This document shows positions 10,078 to 23,500 of a stretch of DNA of 64,000 nucleotides, one piece after another. The first letter of the stretch is position 1. Each line of letters begins with the position of its first letter. The position numbers and the translations under genes are program-made. The notes beneath the pieces were generated by a model. That model had not been told where the DNA came from and did no database searches. It saw nothing but the letters and a program-made list of their open reading frames with translations. This DNA is from Deinandra increscens subsp. villosa (lineage: Eukaryota > Streptophyta > Magnoliopsida > Asterales > Asteraceae), in NCBI GenBank assembly GCA_039602395.1, contig JBCNJP010000006.1, forward strand, positions 43,673,279-43,737,278, given 5' to 3'.

Positions 10078-12923
10078 TGTCACACCCCAACCGACGGCGG
10101 AATATGTCGGGGCGCAATGATTGTCCAGATGCACATGACAACTAACATTAAGTTGTAATACTTAAACATGCCCTTTTTCATTAATCAACTAAAGATATCG
10201 TACAATAAAGTAAACATGAAATACATATTAACTGATTTAAAGTCTTTAATCTAGGTCCGGCAATCCTAGCGTGATCACAACATAGCTCAAGTATAAGTTC
10301 CTGCAACATGTATAAGATAAAGTGTCAACTACAAAAGTAGTTGGTGAGTAAACACATGTTTAAATAATATAAGTATAATATCAATAACAGCGATATATGT
10401 CTAATCAGATATTCTCGTATGTATAGTCAAATAAGTAATGAGTTAAAGCTAATGAATAAGCGCATCAAACCCTAGACAACTAGGCTTCCAATCACAAGGC
10501 GCTACACGCGAAGCATGCCAAGTGGGCTGTCAAACCAATAGATCTATTATTGTTACCCCGGCTCGGTATGTTAATGAGTACGCATGCTAGATAAAGATAG
10601 TAACCGATGCTAGATCAAACCAATCACAATAATCCACACATATTTAACATACATAGAACGTATCAAATCATCATATAATCGCGTTTGTGTTTTGGATAAA
10701 TGATTTGAAATAAGGATACATGTTACACCCCAAAAAGGTTAAAAGATAATGCAGGTATGGTTTCTTACAACTCGGATTATCATCCTAATGAATCACCATT
10801 AGAAATGAAATACGAATTGAATAGTCATAACCAACAGTATTTAAAGAGGGGGTTTTGTGAATTACTCACTACTCAAATTATCATTTGAAGGAATCACCCT
10901 TCTAATGATAACAAGAGTTGATATCGCATCACATCCCATAATATTAAAAGAGGGGGGATTTAGTGGTTACTCACCTGATAAGTAGATCGGAAACGAGAGA
11001 TTGAACCAATCGGGAGACAACAATCTGAAGATTATCCTAATGAAACGAACATGCTAAATGAACATAGGAAATGATACTGATTATAGTTTTAAGGACACGA
11101 GGAAACTTAAGGAGTGTTTAGGTCTTATTTGATGAAAGACCATTTTGCCCCTTATTAGAGTTTTGGTAATTTATCTAATAATTAATTCATTTATCAATTT
11201 TGAACTCATATACACTTATTATATATATAAATATGTTCTAAGATCAAAATTCAAGTTTCAATACCTTCCGGTTTGTTTAATATTAAAGAATCATATTCAA
11301 AACCCTAATTTTGAAATAATTATCAAATAAATAGCAAAATAATTTATAAAATCAAATAAAATCAGGGCTTTTACTTAAAATATTATTTTATAATATATTT
11401 TAAAGGATTAGCCCTAGATTTAACCCGTTTGTTTAATTTTGGCAGAGTAACGTCGTGAAAACCCTAATTTTGATGTTTTTATTAAATAAATACTAAAACA
11501 ATTTATAAAATTGTAAAAACTTAGGGTTTTATTCATTATGATATATTATAATATTCCTTAAAATGGTAAACCCTTATTCAATACCGTTTATTTAATTTGG
11601 GCAGAACAACGACCCGAAAACCCTAATTTTGGCACATTTTTATATAAAATACCAAACGTTTAGATATCAACAAATTGACTTAGGGGTTCTTTAATATATG
11701 TTATAACATCATATCCTGCAAAAACTCAGACCCTAACTCCTTCCCAATTACCCAGAATTAAAGAAATAAATCAAGAACCCTAATTTATATATAGTTTTAG
11801 AACTCGATCAAAACAACAAACTAACAGAAATTGATAGAGGGCTTTTGCAGAGCATACCTAATAACGTGTAACTGCAGGAGATCAGCTCTTAACACCTTAC
11901 GGTTTGCTCGAATTTGATGGAACCAGATTCGGATGAAGGTTTAGGGTTTTTAAGGATGGAATTCGTGAATTGGCGAGTATAACCGGACGATCTGAGCTCG
12001 AATTTATAGTGGGAAGGGTCGTAATTTGATGTAGACACGTAAGGGGGTGATTAATCGATCGAAAATGACGCGTAGCAAGGTTAAACGTGGAGAACAAGTC
12101 GAAAAAAAAGATCTGGTCGCGACAGTTTTGGGCGGCGGTACGCGCCGGTTGAGCCCAAGGGCTCGGCGACCCGCGAGCCAGTTTGCTGGTTTGGCAGAAA
12201 TGGTCCCTGTAGTTTTTATTTACATTTTAACCCCTGAACTTTGGTTTTTGCGTGATTTTAACCCATAAACTTTGTGAAACTTAATATTTTATGCCCAAAA
12301 TTAGTTTAGAATATTTTATCATGGTTTTCTAAGTCTCGGGATACGCATAACGAGGTATAAAAATACGTATTTAATATATATTTATTTTCTTTTTATTCGT
12401 TCATTCTCGTTTTAACTTGTTAACCTCTAAAATTTTACGAGTGACTTATATTGACCTTATAAAACACTAAGGAACATTAAAATATGATTTTTGAAATTTA
12501 CATGATTCCAGGTTATTAACGGAATTGCACGAAAAATGGTAAATTCATTTATTTGCGTTTTAATTAACAAAATTGATCCCAAATTTAACCAATTGGTTTT
12601 TAATGTTATAAAATGATTGTAGGACTTTAAAAATTATATATTTTGAAATATAAACCCCGAGATTCCCGGTAAACGATAAATCGAATACCGAAATCGCGTA
12701 AAAACCAAAAATCGGTTTATTTTCGTTTTAATCGAATTATTTAACCTAAAATCTTGTAAATGTATTATTTTGTTTTCAAAAATGATTATCGAGTATCCCG
12801 GACATATTTTAATTGTATATTTTGGATAAATTCTTCCGGTAATTGTTAAATCAATATTTCGATTTACGTGACAAGTTCAAATTCGGGTCGGGTTTTGTAA
12901 TTGGATCGGACACAGGTGTTACA
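10078..12923 (-). repeat. 3' LTR of element F
   Basis: 2846 bp, minus strand TGTAACACCTG...GGGTGTGACA. It shares its entire length with 16086-18934. The short open frames inside (for example 11897-12268) occur identically in both LTRs and show no protein motif. It contains repeated AAAACCCTAATTTT segments (about 11310-11770). Confidence 0.92.
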
Positions 12924-14604
12924 GTCTCCCCTACTTCAGGAAATTTCGTCCCGAAATTAGAAGAGATTTTCGAGTTAAGAGGAAGAATATATCAATGGTG
13001 ATAGGGAATTTGATACAACCAAACAACCAATGGTCAGTTCTAGGCTCGATTCCTAATTCATTTTCAAAGTACCTTCGATGCTTATATATAGGGTGTACCG
13101 CAGCTAACCCACCACATCTGTAATACTTTAAGAATGCGCTAGTCATCTTACGAAGAACTACCATTTCCATATAATAACGAATGATTTTAAGATCGTGATA
13201 GAGATTGAATAACATCAGATATGATGGATTGTAAAATGATTAGATTCTAAAGCTAAGATTATGATTATACGAGTAACTGAATAAATAGATTATGGATTTG
13301 ATTCATCACCGTCTCCCCTACTTCAGGGAAAAGACCGGTGGAATATGAAGAGAGTGGTGGGGGTAACATGATTTACTTTCAAATTGCTGAAACTGATAAT
13401 TTGACATTAAGTCAAGAATATCATTTCACACAATTAAATGGGATCACAGATTTCTTAATGAGAGAACGTGTCGAGTATTGGTGAGCTAAATGGGTAGCGA
13501 GCCACATTTAATTCACCTACGGGACGCGAGGTCTTGTTAATAATCTGGATTAGAAATTGACTAGGATCCAAGGTTAACGTCTATGACCAGAACCAAATGT
13601 ATGCTAAGCTAGCATCACACACAAGTGTTTAGGTGTAGTACGTATAAGTCTTGGACATGCCAGATAAAGTAATGATTCTTTATTATCTAGAGCAAATTCA
13701 ATCATCGTCTTTTACGCCGGTGATAATGTGGGAGAAGCGTTTTCAACAGAGATATTTGATTAATCCATTTGAGGAAAGGATAGCGATATAACAAGAAATT
13801 GTCATTTAAATGAATCACCATTCAAATGATAATGCAATTTAGATATCATTATCTTTCCTTTAATAAGATTAATAGGGGAATCAAGACCAGATTAAATCAT
13901 GGTTTTGAGAAAGTTCAGGAATCACTTAACGGATAATTATTCTGTATAGGGATAACGAGAATTGATTTTGAGGAGATAGATGATTCTGAGAATTCTCTTG
14001 AAGATGCCGTTAATATAAGAGTTTTGATATTTGGTGATTGAGTCCATCGGACTGGTGATGTACATTCGAGATGTATCATCTTTAATGAATTGTTGTTTCT
14101 TAAGGTAGGAACTAGATTGAATGAATTTTGATAAAGTGATTTTCACAACAGGAATAATACCAGAATCGTCATGTGTAGGTACTTATGGGTTTTGATGAAG
14201 GACGCATGTTTCTAATTTACTGGGTAACGGATAGTCAAGTCTGGGTTATCTGAACGAGGAACAACTTATATGTGATGTGTGAGATACTCATTTTAATGAT
14301 GATGTTTGATTTTCCCGAGAGGCGCAAATATGTTTGTCAGGGATTGAGTTACAATTAAGGATAACGGAAATTGAGGATAATAGGTTTCTCGCCTACTGAT
14401 GAGAGGTTTTAAGGGTAATGAATATAAGAAATGATTGAGTAAGTAGGAGGACAAGAAGTAAAGAGTAAAATTCATATTCTGATATATATACAAGATAAAC
14501 ATCGATTGGAAAGATTACAAACTTCAATTACAGGGTAATCGATTTATTCAAATATTAACAGAGTCCAAACGATCTTCAAGCATCCTCATTACTTCCTCCA
14601 GGTA
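12924..14604 (-). other. Non-coding interior of element F, with purine tract
   Basis: Begins (minus-strand 3' end) with GAAGTAGGGGAGAC next to the LTR and a GGGACGAAATTTC motif. A second near-copy of the purine tract is at about 13311-13326 (GTCTCCCCTACTTCAG on the plus strand). No frame here shows pol motifs. It is probably what remains of, or replaced, the pol region. Confidence 0.5.
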
Positions 14605-15420
14605 TCATTCACGTTGAAAGTTCCAGCAGTTGCTTGGAGGTTGACAATTGTTGCGAAGAAGAGTTCTATTAGTGGCTGGATGAGGACACATGTTTCGAAA
14701 GTGATTAGGGTTTCCATGATAACAACAATGCATCGGGATGGCAGAAGGGATATGAGTAGGAGTAGGTGCCATAGTTTGAACTAATGGAGGTTGGGTTCTA
14801 GGGTCTACATAGTTGGCCACAGGGTTTGGAATAACAGCAGCAGCAAGCAGAGGGCAAACGTTTCTAAAGTGACCGGGTTGACCACAGTTATAGCAAGCAC
14901 GATAAGGTAAAATGGAAGTTTGAGTAGGTATCATAGGCTGGCCTATCGGGGGCTGAGGTTGACGACAAACATTTATGAGATGACCAAATTTGCCGCAATT
15001 GAGACAACGCCAACAAGGGGTTTGAGTGGAGTGATGGTATTTACAGGTTTTGCAAAGAGGGTGAGCTCCAGTATAAGGTTTCTTGGCTGGCCGAGTATCG
15101 GGAGCCTTCTGAGTAACAGGTATAATAGCTTCTGCAGGTGTGGTTGTCTCATTAAGATGTTTAGCCTTCCTTTTCCTCTTCTTGGTTTTGGCAGCGGAAC
15201 ATTTGATGACTTCTAGTCCTTGAGGTAGTTCAGTAGGATTTTCAGAGTCACTGCACTTCAGAGAGTTACACGCCTTACAGTGTTTGGGAGAGCAAGCAGG
15301 ATTTGCAGTAGCATTATTGTTGCCAAACTTATCATTGAGGGCTTGTCGGAAAATGTTGGAGATGAAAGCTGCCACTTGTTGAGAAATTTGTCGGGCCATT
15401 TGTTGATTGTCAGAATTCAT
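14605..15420 (-). CDS. Zinc-knuckle (nucleocapsid-only) Gag-like protein of element F
   Basis: 271 codons from ATG 15420 (MNSDNQQMAR). The N-terminus is short and helical; a basic stretch (KTKKRKRKAKH, residues about 79-89) follows, then a knuckle region: CLNCGKFGHLINVC, CYNCGQPGHFRNVC and a degenerate third copy, CCYHGNPNHFRNMC, in which the second cysteine is replaced. A further CKTCKYHH...C cluster lies just upstream. No capsid domain is visible, so it is shorter than ordinary gypsy Gag. It probably binds RNA. The intact frame and near-identical LTRs suggest recent activity in trans. It could also be a Gag remnant with no role. Confidence 0.65.
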   Translation of the reverse strand: MNSDNQQMARQISQQVAAFISNIFRQALNDKFGNNNATANPACSPKHCKACNSLKCSDSENPTELPQGLEVIKCSAAKTKKRKRKAKHLNETTTPAEAIIPVTQKAPDTRPAKKPYTGAHPLCKTCKYHHSTQTPCWRCLNCGKFGHLINVCRQPQPPIGQPMIPTQTSILPYRACYNCGQPGHFRNVCPLLAAAVIPNPVANYVDPRTQPPLVQTMAPTPTHIPSAIPMHCCYHGNPNHFRNMCPHPATNRTLLRNNCQPPSNCWNFQRE

Positions 15421-16070
15421 GCTGATGGAAAATGTTTAAGAGATAAGGGATACGATAATCATTTCGAGATCGAATATTTTATAAAACATCAGAATTCAGA
15501 AATCGTGAGGTTTTAAACAAGGGATAGAGAAGAAATCATGTTGTTTTAGTAAAACACAATGGAATGGCTTTCGTTGCTCGATTGAGAAACTACAACCTGT
15601 GACTAATCAGAGTTAGTTGGGATCCGTAGCAGTAAATGACATGCTTTGGCCTAATAGGTTCCAACACTCTCACCAGAGACTTCTAGATAGGCATCCCGAT
15701 CCACACGGCTGATCAGGTTATATACGAAATGCCTGCCTAGATAGATCTCCGACTACCGGTGCCTTCCCCCTTCCAGTTACTACATGTCTACTGCTAGGAA
15801 TCTAACTCCGACGGAATTTTCAAAATCAAAATTTTCAAAATCCTAAAATGGCACGTAAGGCACCATTACTAAGGATAGAGGCTAGGAAGCCAGAAGGGAT
15901 ATATGTGTGTGTCAAGTGTTAAGGTAATGATGAGATCTAAGGGAGGCAAGTTTAAGCAGCATCTATAGACATATAATAATAGGCATATAGACATGAGTTA
16001 ATCATGTAGGACACCTAAGGCATATAGTCTAGGTTATCCGGTTCTAATAACCTAAATCCCTATAGCCAAG
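15421..16070 (-). other. Leader of element F with long inverted repeat
   Basis: Untranslated region between PBS and gag. The outer arms (ATCCGTAGCAGTAAATGACATG near 15622-15643 and CATGTCTACTGCTAGGAAT near 15783-15801) are roughly complementary and enclose about 140 bases containing GACTACCGGTG. Remnant H has the same arrangement with different arm sequence (TTTTAGCAGTA ... CTACTGCTAAAA), which points to a conserved leader fold. Confidence 0.55.
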
Positions 16071-16082
16071 GCTCTGATACCA
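16071..16082 (-). promoter_or_regulatory. Primer-binding site of element F
   Basis: Minus strand TGGTATCAGAGC, three bases from the 5' LTR, complementary to initiator tRNA-Met. Confidence 0.88.
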
Positions 16083-16085
16083 ATC

Positions 16086-18934
16086 TGTCACACCCCAACC
16101 GACGGCGGAATATGTCGGGGCGCAATGATTGTCCAGATGCACATGACAACTAACATTAAGTTGTAATACTTAAACATGCCCTTTTTCATTAATCAACTAA
16201 AGATATCGTACAATAAAGTAAACATGAAATACATATTAACTGATTTAAAGTCTTTAATCTAGGTCCGGCAATCCTAGCGTGATCACAACATAGCTCAAGT
16301 ATAAGTTCCTGCAACATGTATAAGATAAAGTGTCAACTACAAAAGTAGTTGGTGAGTAAACACATGTTTAAATAATATAAGTATAATATCAATAACAGCG
16401 ATATATGTCTAATCAGATATTCTCGTATGTATAGTCAAATAAGTAATGAGTTAAAGCTAATGAATAAGCGCATCAAACCCTAGACAACTAGGCTTCCAAT
16501 CACAAGGCGCTACACGCGAAGCATGCCAAGTGGGCTGTCAAACCAATAGATCTATTATTGTTACCCCGGCTCGGTATGTTAATGAGTACGCATGCTAGAT
16601 AAAGATAGTAACCGATGCTAGATCAAACCAATCACAATAATCCACACATATTTAACATACATAGAACGTATCAAATCATCATATAATCGCGTTTGTGTTT
16701 TGGATAAATGATTTGAAATAAGGATACATGTTACACCCCAAAAAGGTTAAAAGATAATGCAGGTATGGTTTCTTACAACTCGGATTATCATCCTAATGAA
16801 TCACCATTAGAAATGAAATACGAATTGAATAGTCATAACCAACAGTATTTAAAGAGGGGGTTTTGTGAATTACTCACTACTCAAATTATCATTTGAAGGA
16901 ATCACCCTTCTAATGATAACAAGAGTTGATATCGCATCACATCCCATAATATTAAAAGAGGGGGGATTTAGTGGTTACTCACCTGATAAGTAGATCGGAA
17001 ACGAGAGATTGAACCAATCGGGAGACAACAATCTGAAGATTATCCTAATGAAACGAACATGCTAAATGAACATAGGAAATGATACTGATTATAGTTTTAA
17101 GGACACGAGGAAACTTAAGGAGTGTTTAGGTCTTATTTGATGAAAGACCATTTTGCCCCTTATTAGAGTTTTGGTAATTTATCTAATAATTAATTCATTT
17201 ATCAATTTTGAACTCATATACACTTATTATATATATATAAATATGTTCTAAGATCAAAATTCAAGTTTCAATACCTTCCGGTTTGTTTAATATTAAAGAA
17301 TCATATTCAAAACCCTAATTTTGAAATAATTATCAAATAAATAGCAAAATAATTTATAAAATCAAATAAAATCAGGGCTTTTACTTAAAATATTATTTTA
17401 TAATATATTTTAAAGGATTAGCCCTAGATTTAACCCGTTTGTTTAATTTTGGCAGAGTAACGTCGTGAAAACCCTAATTTTGATGTTTTTATTAAATAAA
17501 TACTAAAACAATTTATAAAATTGTAAAAACTTAGGGTTTTATTCATTATGATATATTATAATATTCCTTAAAATGGTAAACCCTTATTCAATACCGTTTA
17601 TTTAATTTGGGCAGAACAACGACCCGAAAACCCTAATTTTGGCACATTTTTATATAAAATACCAAACGTTTAGATATCAACAAATTGACTTAGGGGTTCT
17701 TTAATATATGTTATAACATCATATCCTGCAAAAACTCAGACCCTAACTCCTTCCCAATTACCCAGAATTAAAGAAATAAATCAAGAACCCTAATTTATAT
17801 ATAGTTTTAGAACTCGATCAAAACAACAAAACTAACAGAAATTGATAGAGGGCTTTTGCAGAGCATACCTAATAACGTGTAACTGCAGGAGATCAGCTCT
17901 TAACACCTTACGGTTTGCTCGAATTTGATGGAACCAGATTCGGATGAAGGTTTAGGGTTTTTAAGGATGGAATTCGTGAATTGGCGAGTATAACCGGACG
18001 ATCTGAGCTCGAATTTATAGTGGGAAGGGTCGTAATTTGATGTAGACACGTAAGGGGGTGATTAATCGATCGAAAATGACGCGTAGCAAGGTTAAACGTG
18101 GAGAACAAGTCGAAAAAAAAGATCTGGTCGCGACAGTTTTGGGCGGCGGTACGCGCCGGTTGAGCCCAAGGGCTCGGCGACCCGCGAGCCAGTTTGCTGG
18201 TTTGGCAGAAATGGTCCCTGTAGTTTTTATTTACATTTTAACCCCTGAACTTTGGTTTTTGCGTGATTTTAACCCATAAACTTTGTGAAACTTAATATTT
18301 TATGCCCAAAATTAGTTTAGAATATTTTATCATGGTTTTCTAAGTCTCGGGATACGCATAACGAGGTATAAAAATACGTATTTAATATATATTTATTTTC
18401 TTTTTATTCGTTCATTCTCGTTTTAACTTGTTAACCTCTAAAATTTTACGAGTGACTTATATTGACCTTATAAAACACTAAGGAACATTAAAATATGATT
18501 TTTGAAATTTACATGATTCCAGGTTATTAACGGAATTGCACGAAAAATGGTAAATTCATTTATTTGCGTTTTAATTAACAAAATTGATCCCAAATTTAAC
18601 CAATTGGTTTTTAATGTTATAAAATGATTGTAGGACTTTAAAAATTATATATTTTGAAATATAAACCCCGAGATTCCCGGTAAACGATAAATCGAATACC
18701 GAAATCGCGTAAAAACCAAAAATCGGTTTATTTTCGTTTTAATCGAATTATTTAACCTAAAATCTTGTAAATGTATTATTTTGTTTTCAAAAATGATTAT
18801 CGAGTATCCCGGACATATTTTAATTGTATATTTTGGATAAATTCTTCCGGTAATTGTTAAATCAATATTTCGATTTACGTGACAAGTTCAAATTCGGGTC
18901 GGGTTTTGTAATTGGATCGGACACAGGTGTTACA
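16086..18934 (-). repeat. 5' LTR of element F
   Basis: 2849 bp, essentially identical to 10078-12923 apart from one extra TA in a TA run (about 17232) and one extra A near 17831. It is followed on the plus strand by the second TGGGA target copy at 18935-18939. Confidence 0.92.
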
Positions 18935-18939
18935 TGGGA

Positions 18940-20406
18940 AAGGACAAGGGTGGAATAGGAATTAGTTTCTCAGACAAGGGGAAGAACAATGTTCCTCAAG
19001 ATAACTCTAGAGATATCATATGAATAATCTTTGAGGAGGATCAGATAGACAGATCTGAATCAGGAACACATGAGATAGGACCTCCCTTAGATAGTGTTCT
19101 GGTAGGAGTGACACCTTTGACCCCTCAGGAAATAGAAAATGAGAAACACATGTCTTATGGGTTGGGTAATCAGGATAAAATTATGACAGACACTTGTGAA
19201 TCAAGTACCTCCCAGGATTCATTAAACAATGATGTTGGACCTGCTGATAGTTTTGTTTCATGTGCAGATGAAGTAGGTATTGAAGATGTATCTGGGAAGG
19301 ATGCAGAATGTTTAAGAGTTAAACAGTGTCATGTATCGAGTAGTGTAGTTTCTGATTTACCTAAAGATGATGTACTGGCATCAGTGTCTGAATTGACTGA
19401 GTCTAGGTCTATGCAATTAGTTGTGTCCAAGTCCTTAAAACATGTTTCAAATTCTAGTAATGCAATTCATGGTTTTAAAATTCGTGTGCCTAACAGTAAA
19501 GTAGGACGTGAGACTAAACCTAAAGATTTTGTAACTTATCCTCGGGTTGTGTCGGCTTTTAATAGAACAAACAAGTCTAAATCAGAACAATTTTGTTTAA
19601 TCACACAACCTGAAAAGGATACAAAACATATTATACACAAATGGGATGATAAGCCAGAGTGGAAGTCGTCTTACCTAAGACGTTCATATTTGTGTAGTCA
19701 TGTAAATGGGCGTAGACCTATGAATTGTTTTCAATGTGGAAAACCAGGACATTTTGCTGCAAATTGCTTAAATAGACCTTATCAACCATACTGTCCGCAA
19801 AACCCACGGACCAGTATGTTGCAGAAAATGATGGCAGGAGAAAACAAAAACCAGAAACAACAAGCTTTGTCTCAGGGGAAGCAGAGTTTAGAACCAATGA
19901 AGACTCAACAGTCTAAGGTTTTGAACACAAAAGCTCCAGTGACAAAGCATGTTGAAGAAAAGTGGAATGTGACTAGACTTTCAAACTCATCTTACAAACC
20001 TAAGGGTGTTTATCAAAGAAAAGACAAAATGAAACAAGAATTTGGTGAGAGGCAAATGCCTAAAGTCAAACATGTTGTTAAACCTAAGGGCAAATCAGTA
20101 ATTGAAAAAACAAAAGATGTCACTCAAACGAAACAATTGGTTTATACAAAATTAAAACTTGAGTGGACACCTGTTGTCAAGCCAAAAGGTAAAAAGGTCA
20201 CATCTCCACCAAAGAAACTTTCACCTGCACAGAACTCAATAAATAGTTCTAAATCTCAAAAACAACCTAATTGGAGACCAAAAGTCAACATTCAAAATGT
20301 GAATGTATCTGAACCAAAACCAGAAATGGTCCTTCAAATGGTTAATTACACTGACTCCAAAGGAGTGCCCAGATCTGTTATGGCCTGGGTACCTGAATCT
20401 CACTGA
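18940..20406 (+). pseudogene. gag of element A, second part (second CCHC knuckle, basic tail)
   Basis: This segment resumes exactly in the frame left at 10077. One stop (TGA 19021-19023, possibly from CGA by C-to-T change) precedes a 430-codon open stretch. A second knuckle, CFQCGKPGHFAANC, is encoded at 19726-19767, followed by a lysine-rich tail with NWRPKV (about 20271) and the terminal VPESH before TGA 20404-20406. The W-R/K-P-K motif is shared with the Gag tails of B, C and D, so all four have the same C-terminal design. The frame ends before the protease, which lies in another phase. Confidence 0.85.
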
Positions 20407-20578
20407 TTTTTTTGTAGGGACAGCCAAGTAGATCTATCGACAATCTTTGGTACGTTGATACGGTTGCTCCCGACACATGACCGGAGACTTATCCCTTTTG
20501 GAAGAGGTATAAGACTTCAATGGCGGAGGAGTATCTTTTGCAGGTGGGGTAGGTGGAAGAATCAGTAAGAAAGGGGTA
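20407..20578 (+). pseudogene. Protease region of element A, frameshifted
   Basis: Immediately after the gag stop is a T-run ending TTTGTAG, then a frame reading QPSRSIDNLWYVD that matches the start of the copia aspartic protease. The base pattern at 20457-20460 indicates one base missing inside the catalytic D-S/T-G triplet region, after which the frame is lost. Further phase changes occur before 20579. The enzyme would cleave the Gag-Pol polyprotein; this copy cannot. Confidence 0.7.
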
Positions 20579-23500
20579 GTGAAGAGTGGAAGTTTGACTT
20601 TTTCTGACGTGCACTACATCGAAGAATTATCTCACAGCTTGCTGAGTGTGTCGCAAATGTGTGATAGAGAATTTTCTGTCCTGTTCAACAAGAAGGAATG
20701 CATCATCCTCAGGCCAGGTGTCAAAATTCCAGAGGAATGCATCTTGATGCGTACTCCAAGAAGAGGAAATTCTTATCAGCTGAATTTGGGCAAACCTCCA
20801 ACTACTGAAGAAGCCTGTCTTATCTCCAAGCATAATGAGAATCTAGCGTTATTATGGCATCGTCGACTGGGGCATGCTAATATGAAGAATCTGTCTAAGC
20901 TGGCTAAAGGAGAGCACGTCAGAAACTTACCAATCAAAGATTTCTCGTCTGTGGAGAAATGTGTGGCTTGTGCTAAGGGGAAGCAACACAAGTTGCCACA
21001 CCGTCCAAAGGTTGCAGATTCTGTCTCATCTGTTCTTCAACTCTTACATATGGATCTTTTTGGTCCCATGCAGGTACAAAGCATCAACAAGTTTTCTTAC
21101 TGTCTCGTGATAGTAGATGACTACTCGTGATTCACTTGGGTCTTCTTTTTATCGAACACGTACGAAACTCCGGCCCTTGTGAAACAGTTCGTCACACTTA
21201 TAGAAAACCAGCTGAACAAGAGAGTGAAGGGTATAAGATCTGACAATGGGACAGAATTCAAGAATGCAGAGTTGAACATGTTTTGTGGTGAGAAGGGTAT
21301 TGAAAGGCAGTTCAGTGCTCCCTACACACCACAACAGAATGGAGTTGCAGAAAGAAGGAATAGAACACTCATTGAAGCTGCCAGAACAATGATGTGTGAA
21401 GCTAAACTACCAATCTTCTTTTGGGCTGAAGCGGTGAATACAGCTTGTTATGTGCAGAATAGAGTACTTCTGAACAAGCGACATGAGCAGACTCCGTACC
21501 AGATTGTTTATGGGGAGAAGCCGAGAGTGGGGTACTTCAAGACCTTCGGGTGTCCATGCACGGTGCTAATTCAGTCCGATGTAGGGAAATTCGAAGCTAA
21601 AGCTGATGAGTGCTATTTTGTCGGTTACTCAGCAAATAGTGCTTATCGCGTGTACAACAAAACCACCAAATTGATTATCGAGGCTTTTGATGTGGTTTGG
21701 ATGGAGGATAATCCAACCGATGCGGGTACTGGACAAGATTGGATCTTTGAGTACGGGTCACTGTTTGAAGGTTTCAACTTCTCCAATGTTTTCCACAATC
21801 TGGGAGAAGAAGAAGATATCATTGCTCCTAGTTCTGAAGTGAGGCCACATGTGGAAAGAGCATCAGCAGAGACTTCACGGAATTCTAATGCAAATATTCC
21901 AGAATGTTCAGGAACACATAATGCTCCAGTGGATTCTCAAGGACCAGGTATGTCTGATAATATTATTAATACTAACCTGCCTGTTACTGCTTCAGTGCCT
22001 GATGTCCAAGTGAGTAGAATAAACAGAGATCATCCACTCAGCAACGTGGTTGGGCCAGTGACAGCAGGAGTCACTACTAGAAGCTGCACGGGAAACATTT
22101 ACTTCTGCATGTATTCCTGTTTCATTTCCCAGATTGAACCACCTAATGTGATGGTTGCTCTCAAAGATCCAAGTTGGATGGAGGCCATGCACAATGAATT
22201 GAATCAGTTCTCAAAGCTGGGTGTGTGGCGACTTGTGAAGAGGCCAGAAGACAAGAAGGTTATTCCCACAAGGTGGTTATATAAGAACAAGAAGGATGAC
22301 ACGGGAATAATTGTCAGAAACAAGGCGCGGTTGATAGTACAGGGGCACAGGCAAGTTCATGGGATTAACTATGATGAGGTATACGCTCCGGTGGCAAGAT
22401 TGGAAGCAATTCGGATCTTTCTTGCTGTGGCAACGTATCTCAATTTTACAGTGCATCAGATGGATGTGAAGACTGCCTTCCTTTATGCAGAGATGAATGA
22501 AGAAGTCTATGTGACTCAACCACCAGGGTTCATAGATGAGGAAAATCCAGACCATGTTTATCTGCTGGATAAAGCCTTGTATGGTTTGCATCAAGCTTCG
22601 CGCACCTGGTATGTAACTCTGTCCAATCACTTGGTGGAGAATGGATACACAAGAGGAGTAGTTGATCAAACGTTGTTTAGGAAGAGGGTGAAGGAGGACA
22701 TAATCATGGTGCAAGTTTATGTAGATGACATTATCTACGGGTCAACAAACGAGGAATTGTGCACTGAATTTGAAGAGATTATGAGGAAGAAGTTTGAAAT
22801 GAGTGACCAAGGGGATATGAGTTTCTTTCTTGCATTACAAGTAAACCAGGATGAATCTGGAATTCTTATTCATCAGGCAAAGTATGTGAATGAGATTCTG
22901 GAGAAATTCAAGATGCAGGATTGCAAGCCCATTTCCACTCCCATGGCATCCAGACCACTTTTGTCAGCTGATCTAAATGGGGAATCAGTGAGTGAATTCC
23001 AGTATCGGTCGATGATTGGATCACTTATGTACTTGACAGCCAGCAGGCCAGACATCATGCATGCAGTTTGTGTGTGTGCACGCTATCAGGCTAATCCTAA
23101 ACTTTCACATTTATCTGCTGTTAAGCGTATCTTTAGGTATTCGAAGGGCAAGCCTAGGCTTGGTCTTTGGTACCCAAAGAACACTGATTTTCAATTGTAT
23201 GCTTTTACTGACAATGATTATGGAGGTAGTGACCTTGACAGGAAATCTACAACTGGAGGATGTCAGTACCTGGGAGGCAGGCTCATTTCTTGGCAGAGCA
23301 AAAAGCAGCATACCGTATCAAAATCAACTGCCGAAGCTGAATACGTGGTAGCATCCGCCGGAAGCTCACAGGTAGTATGGATACTAAATCAGCTCACGGA
23401 TTACGGTATGGGATTCGTTAACACTCCTATCTTTTGTGATAACGCTGCTGCTCTGGAAATTGTCAAAAACCCCATCCAACATTCCAAAACCAAGCATATA

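Larger units (their letters stand above)
10078..18934 (-). mobile_element. Element F: young non-autonomous Ty3/gypsy-type element with 2.85-kb LTRs
   Basis: It lies on the minus strand. The 5' LTR is 16086-18934 (2849 bp) and the 3' LTR 10078-12923 (2846 bp); by eye they differ by only three inserted bases. The target duplication TGGGA is perfect (10073-10077 and 18935-18939). The PBS is at 16082-16071 and the purine tract GAAGTAGGGGAGAC abuts the 3' LTR. The 3.16-kb interior encodes only a zinc-knuckle protein; no capsid, protease, reverse transcriptase or integrase can be seen. Gypsy affiliation rests on the GGGACGAAATTTC sequence before the purine tract and the TGTAACACC-type LTR start, both common in plant chromovirus-like elements. 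Confidence 0.88.

Noticed and set aside
11897..12268. Overlapping open frames repeated identically at 17908-18279
   Set aside because: They are inside the two LTR copies of element F, so identity comes from the LTRs. No recognisable protein.
12931..13215. Minus-strand open frame next to F's 3' LTR as a pol remnant
   Set aside because: No integrase, chromodomain or RT motif is visible.
22277..22714. 145-codon frame antisense to element A reverse transcriptase
   Set aside because: Shadow of the strongly conserved sense RT frame.
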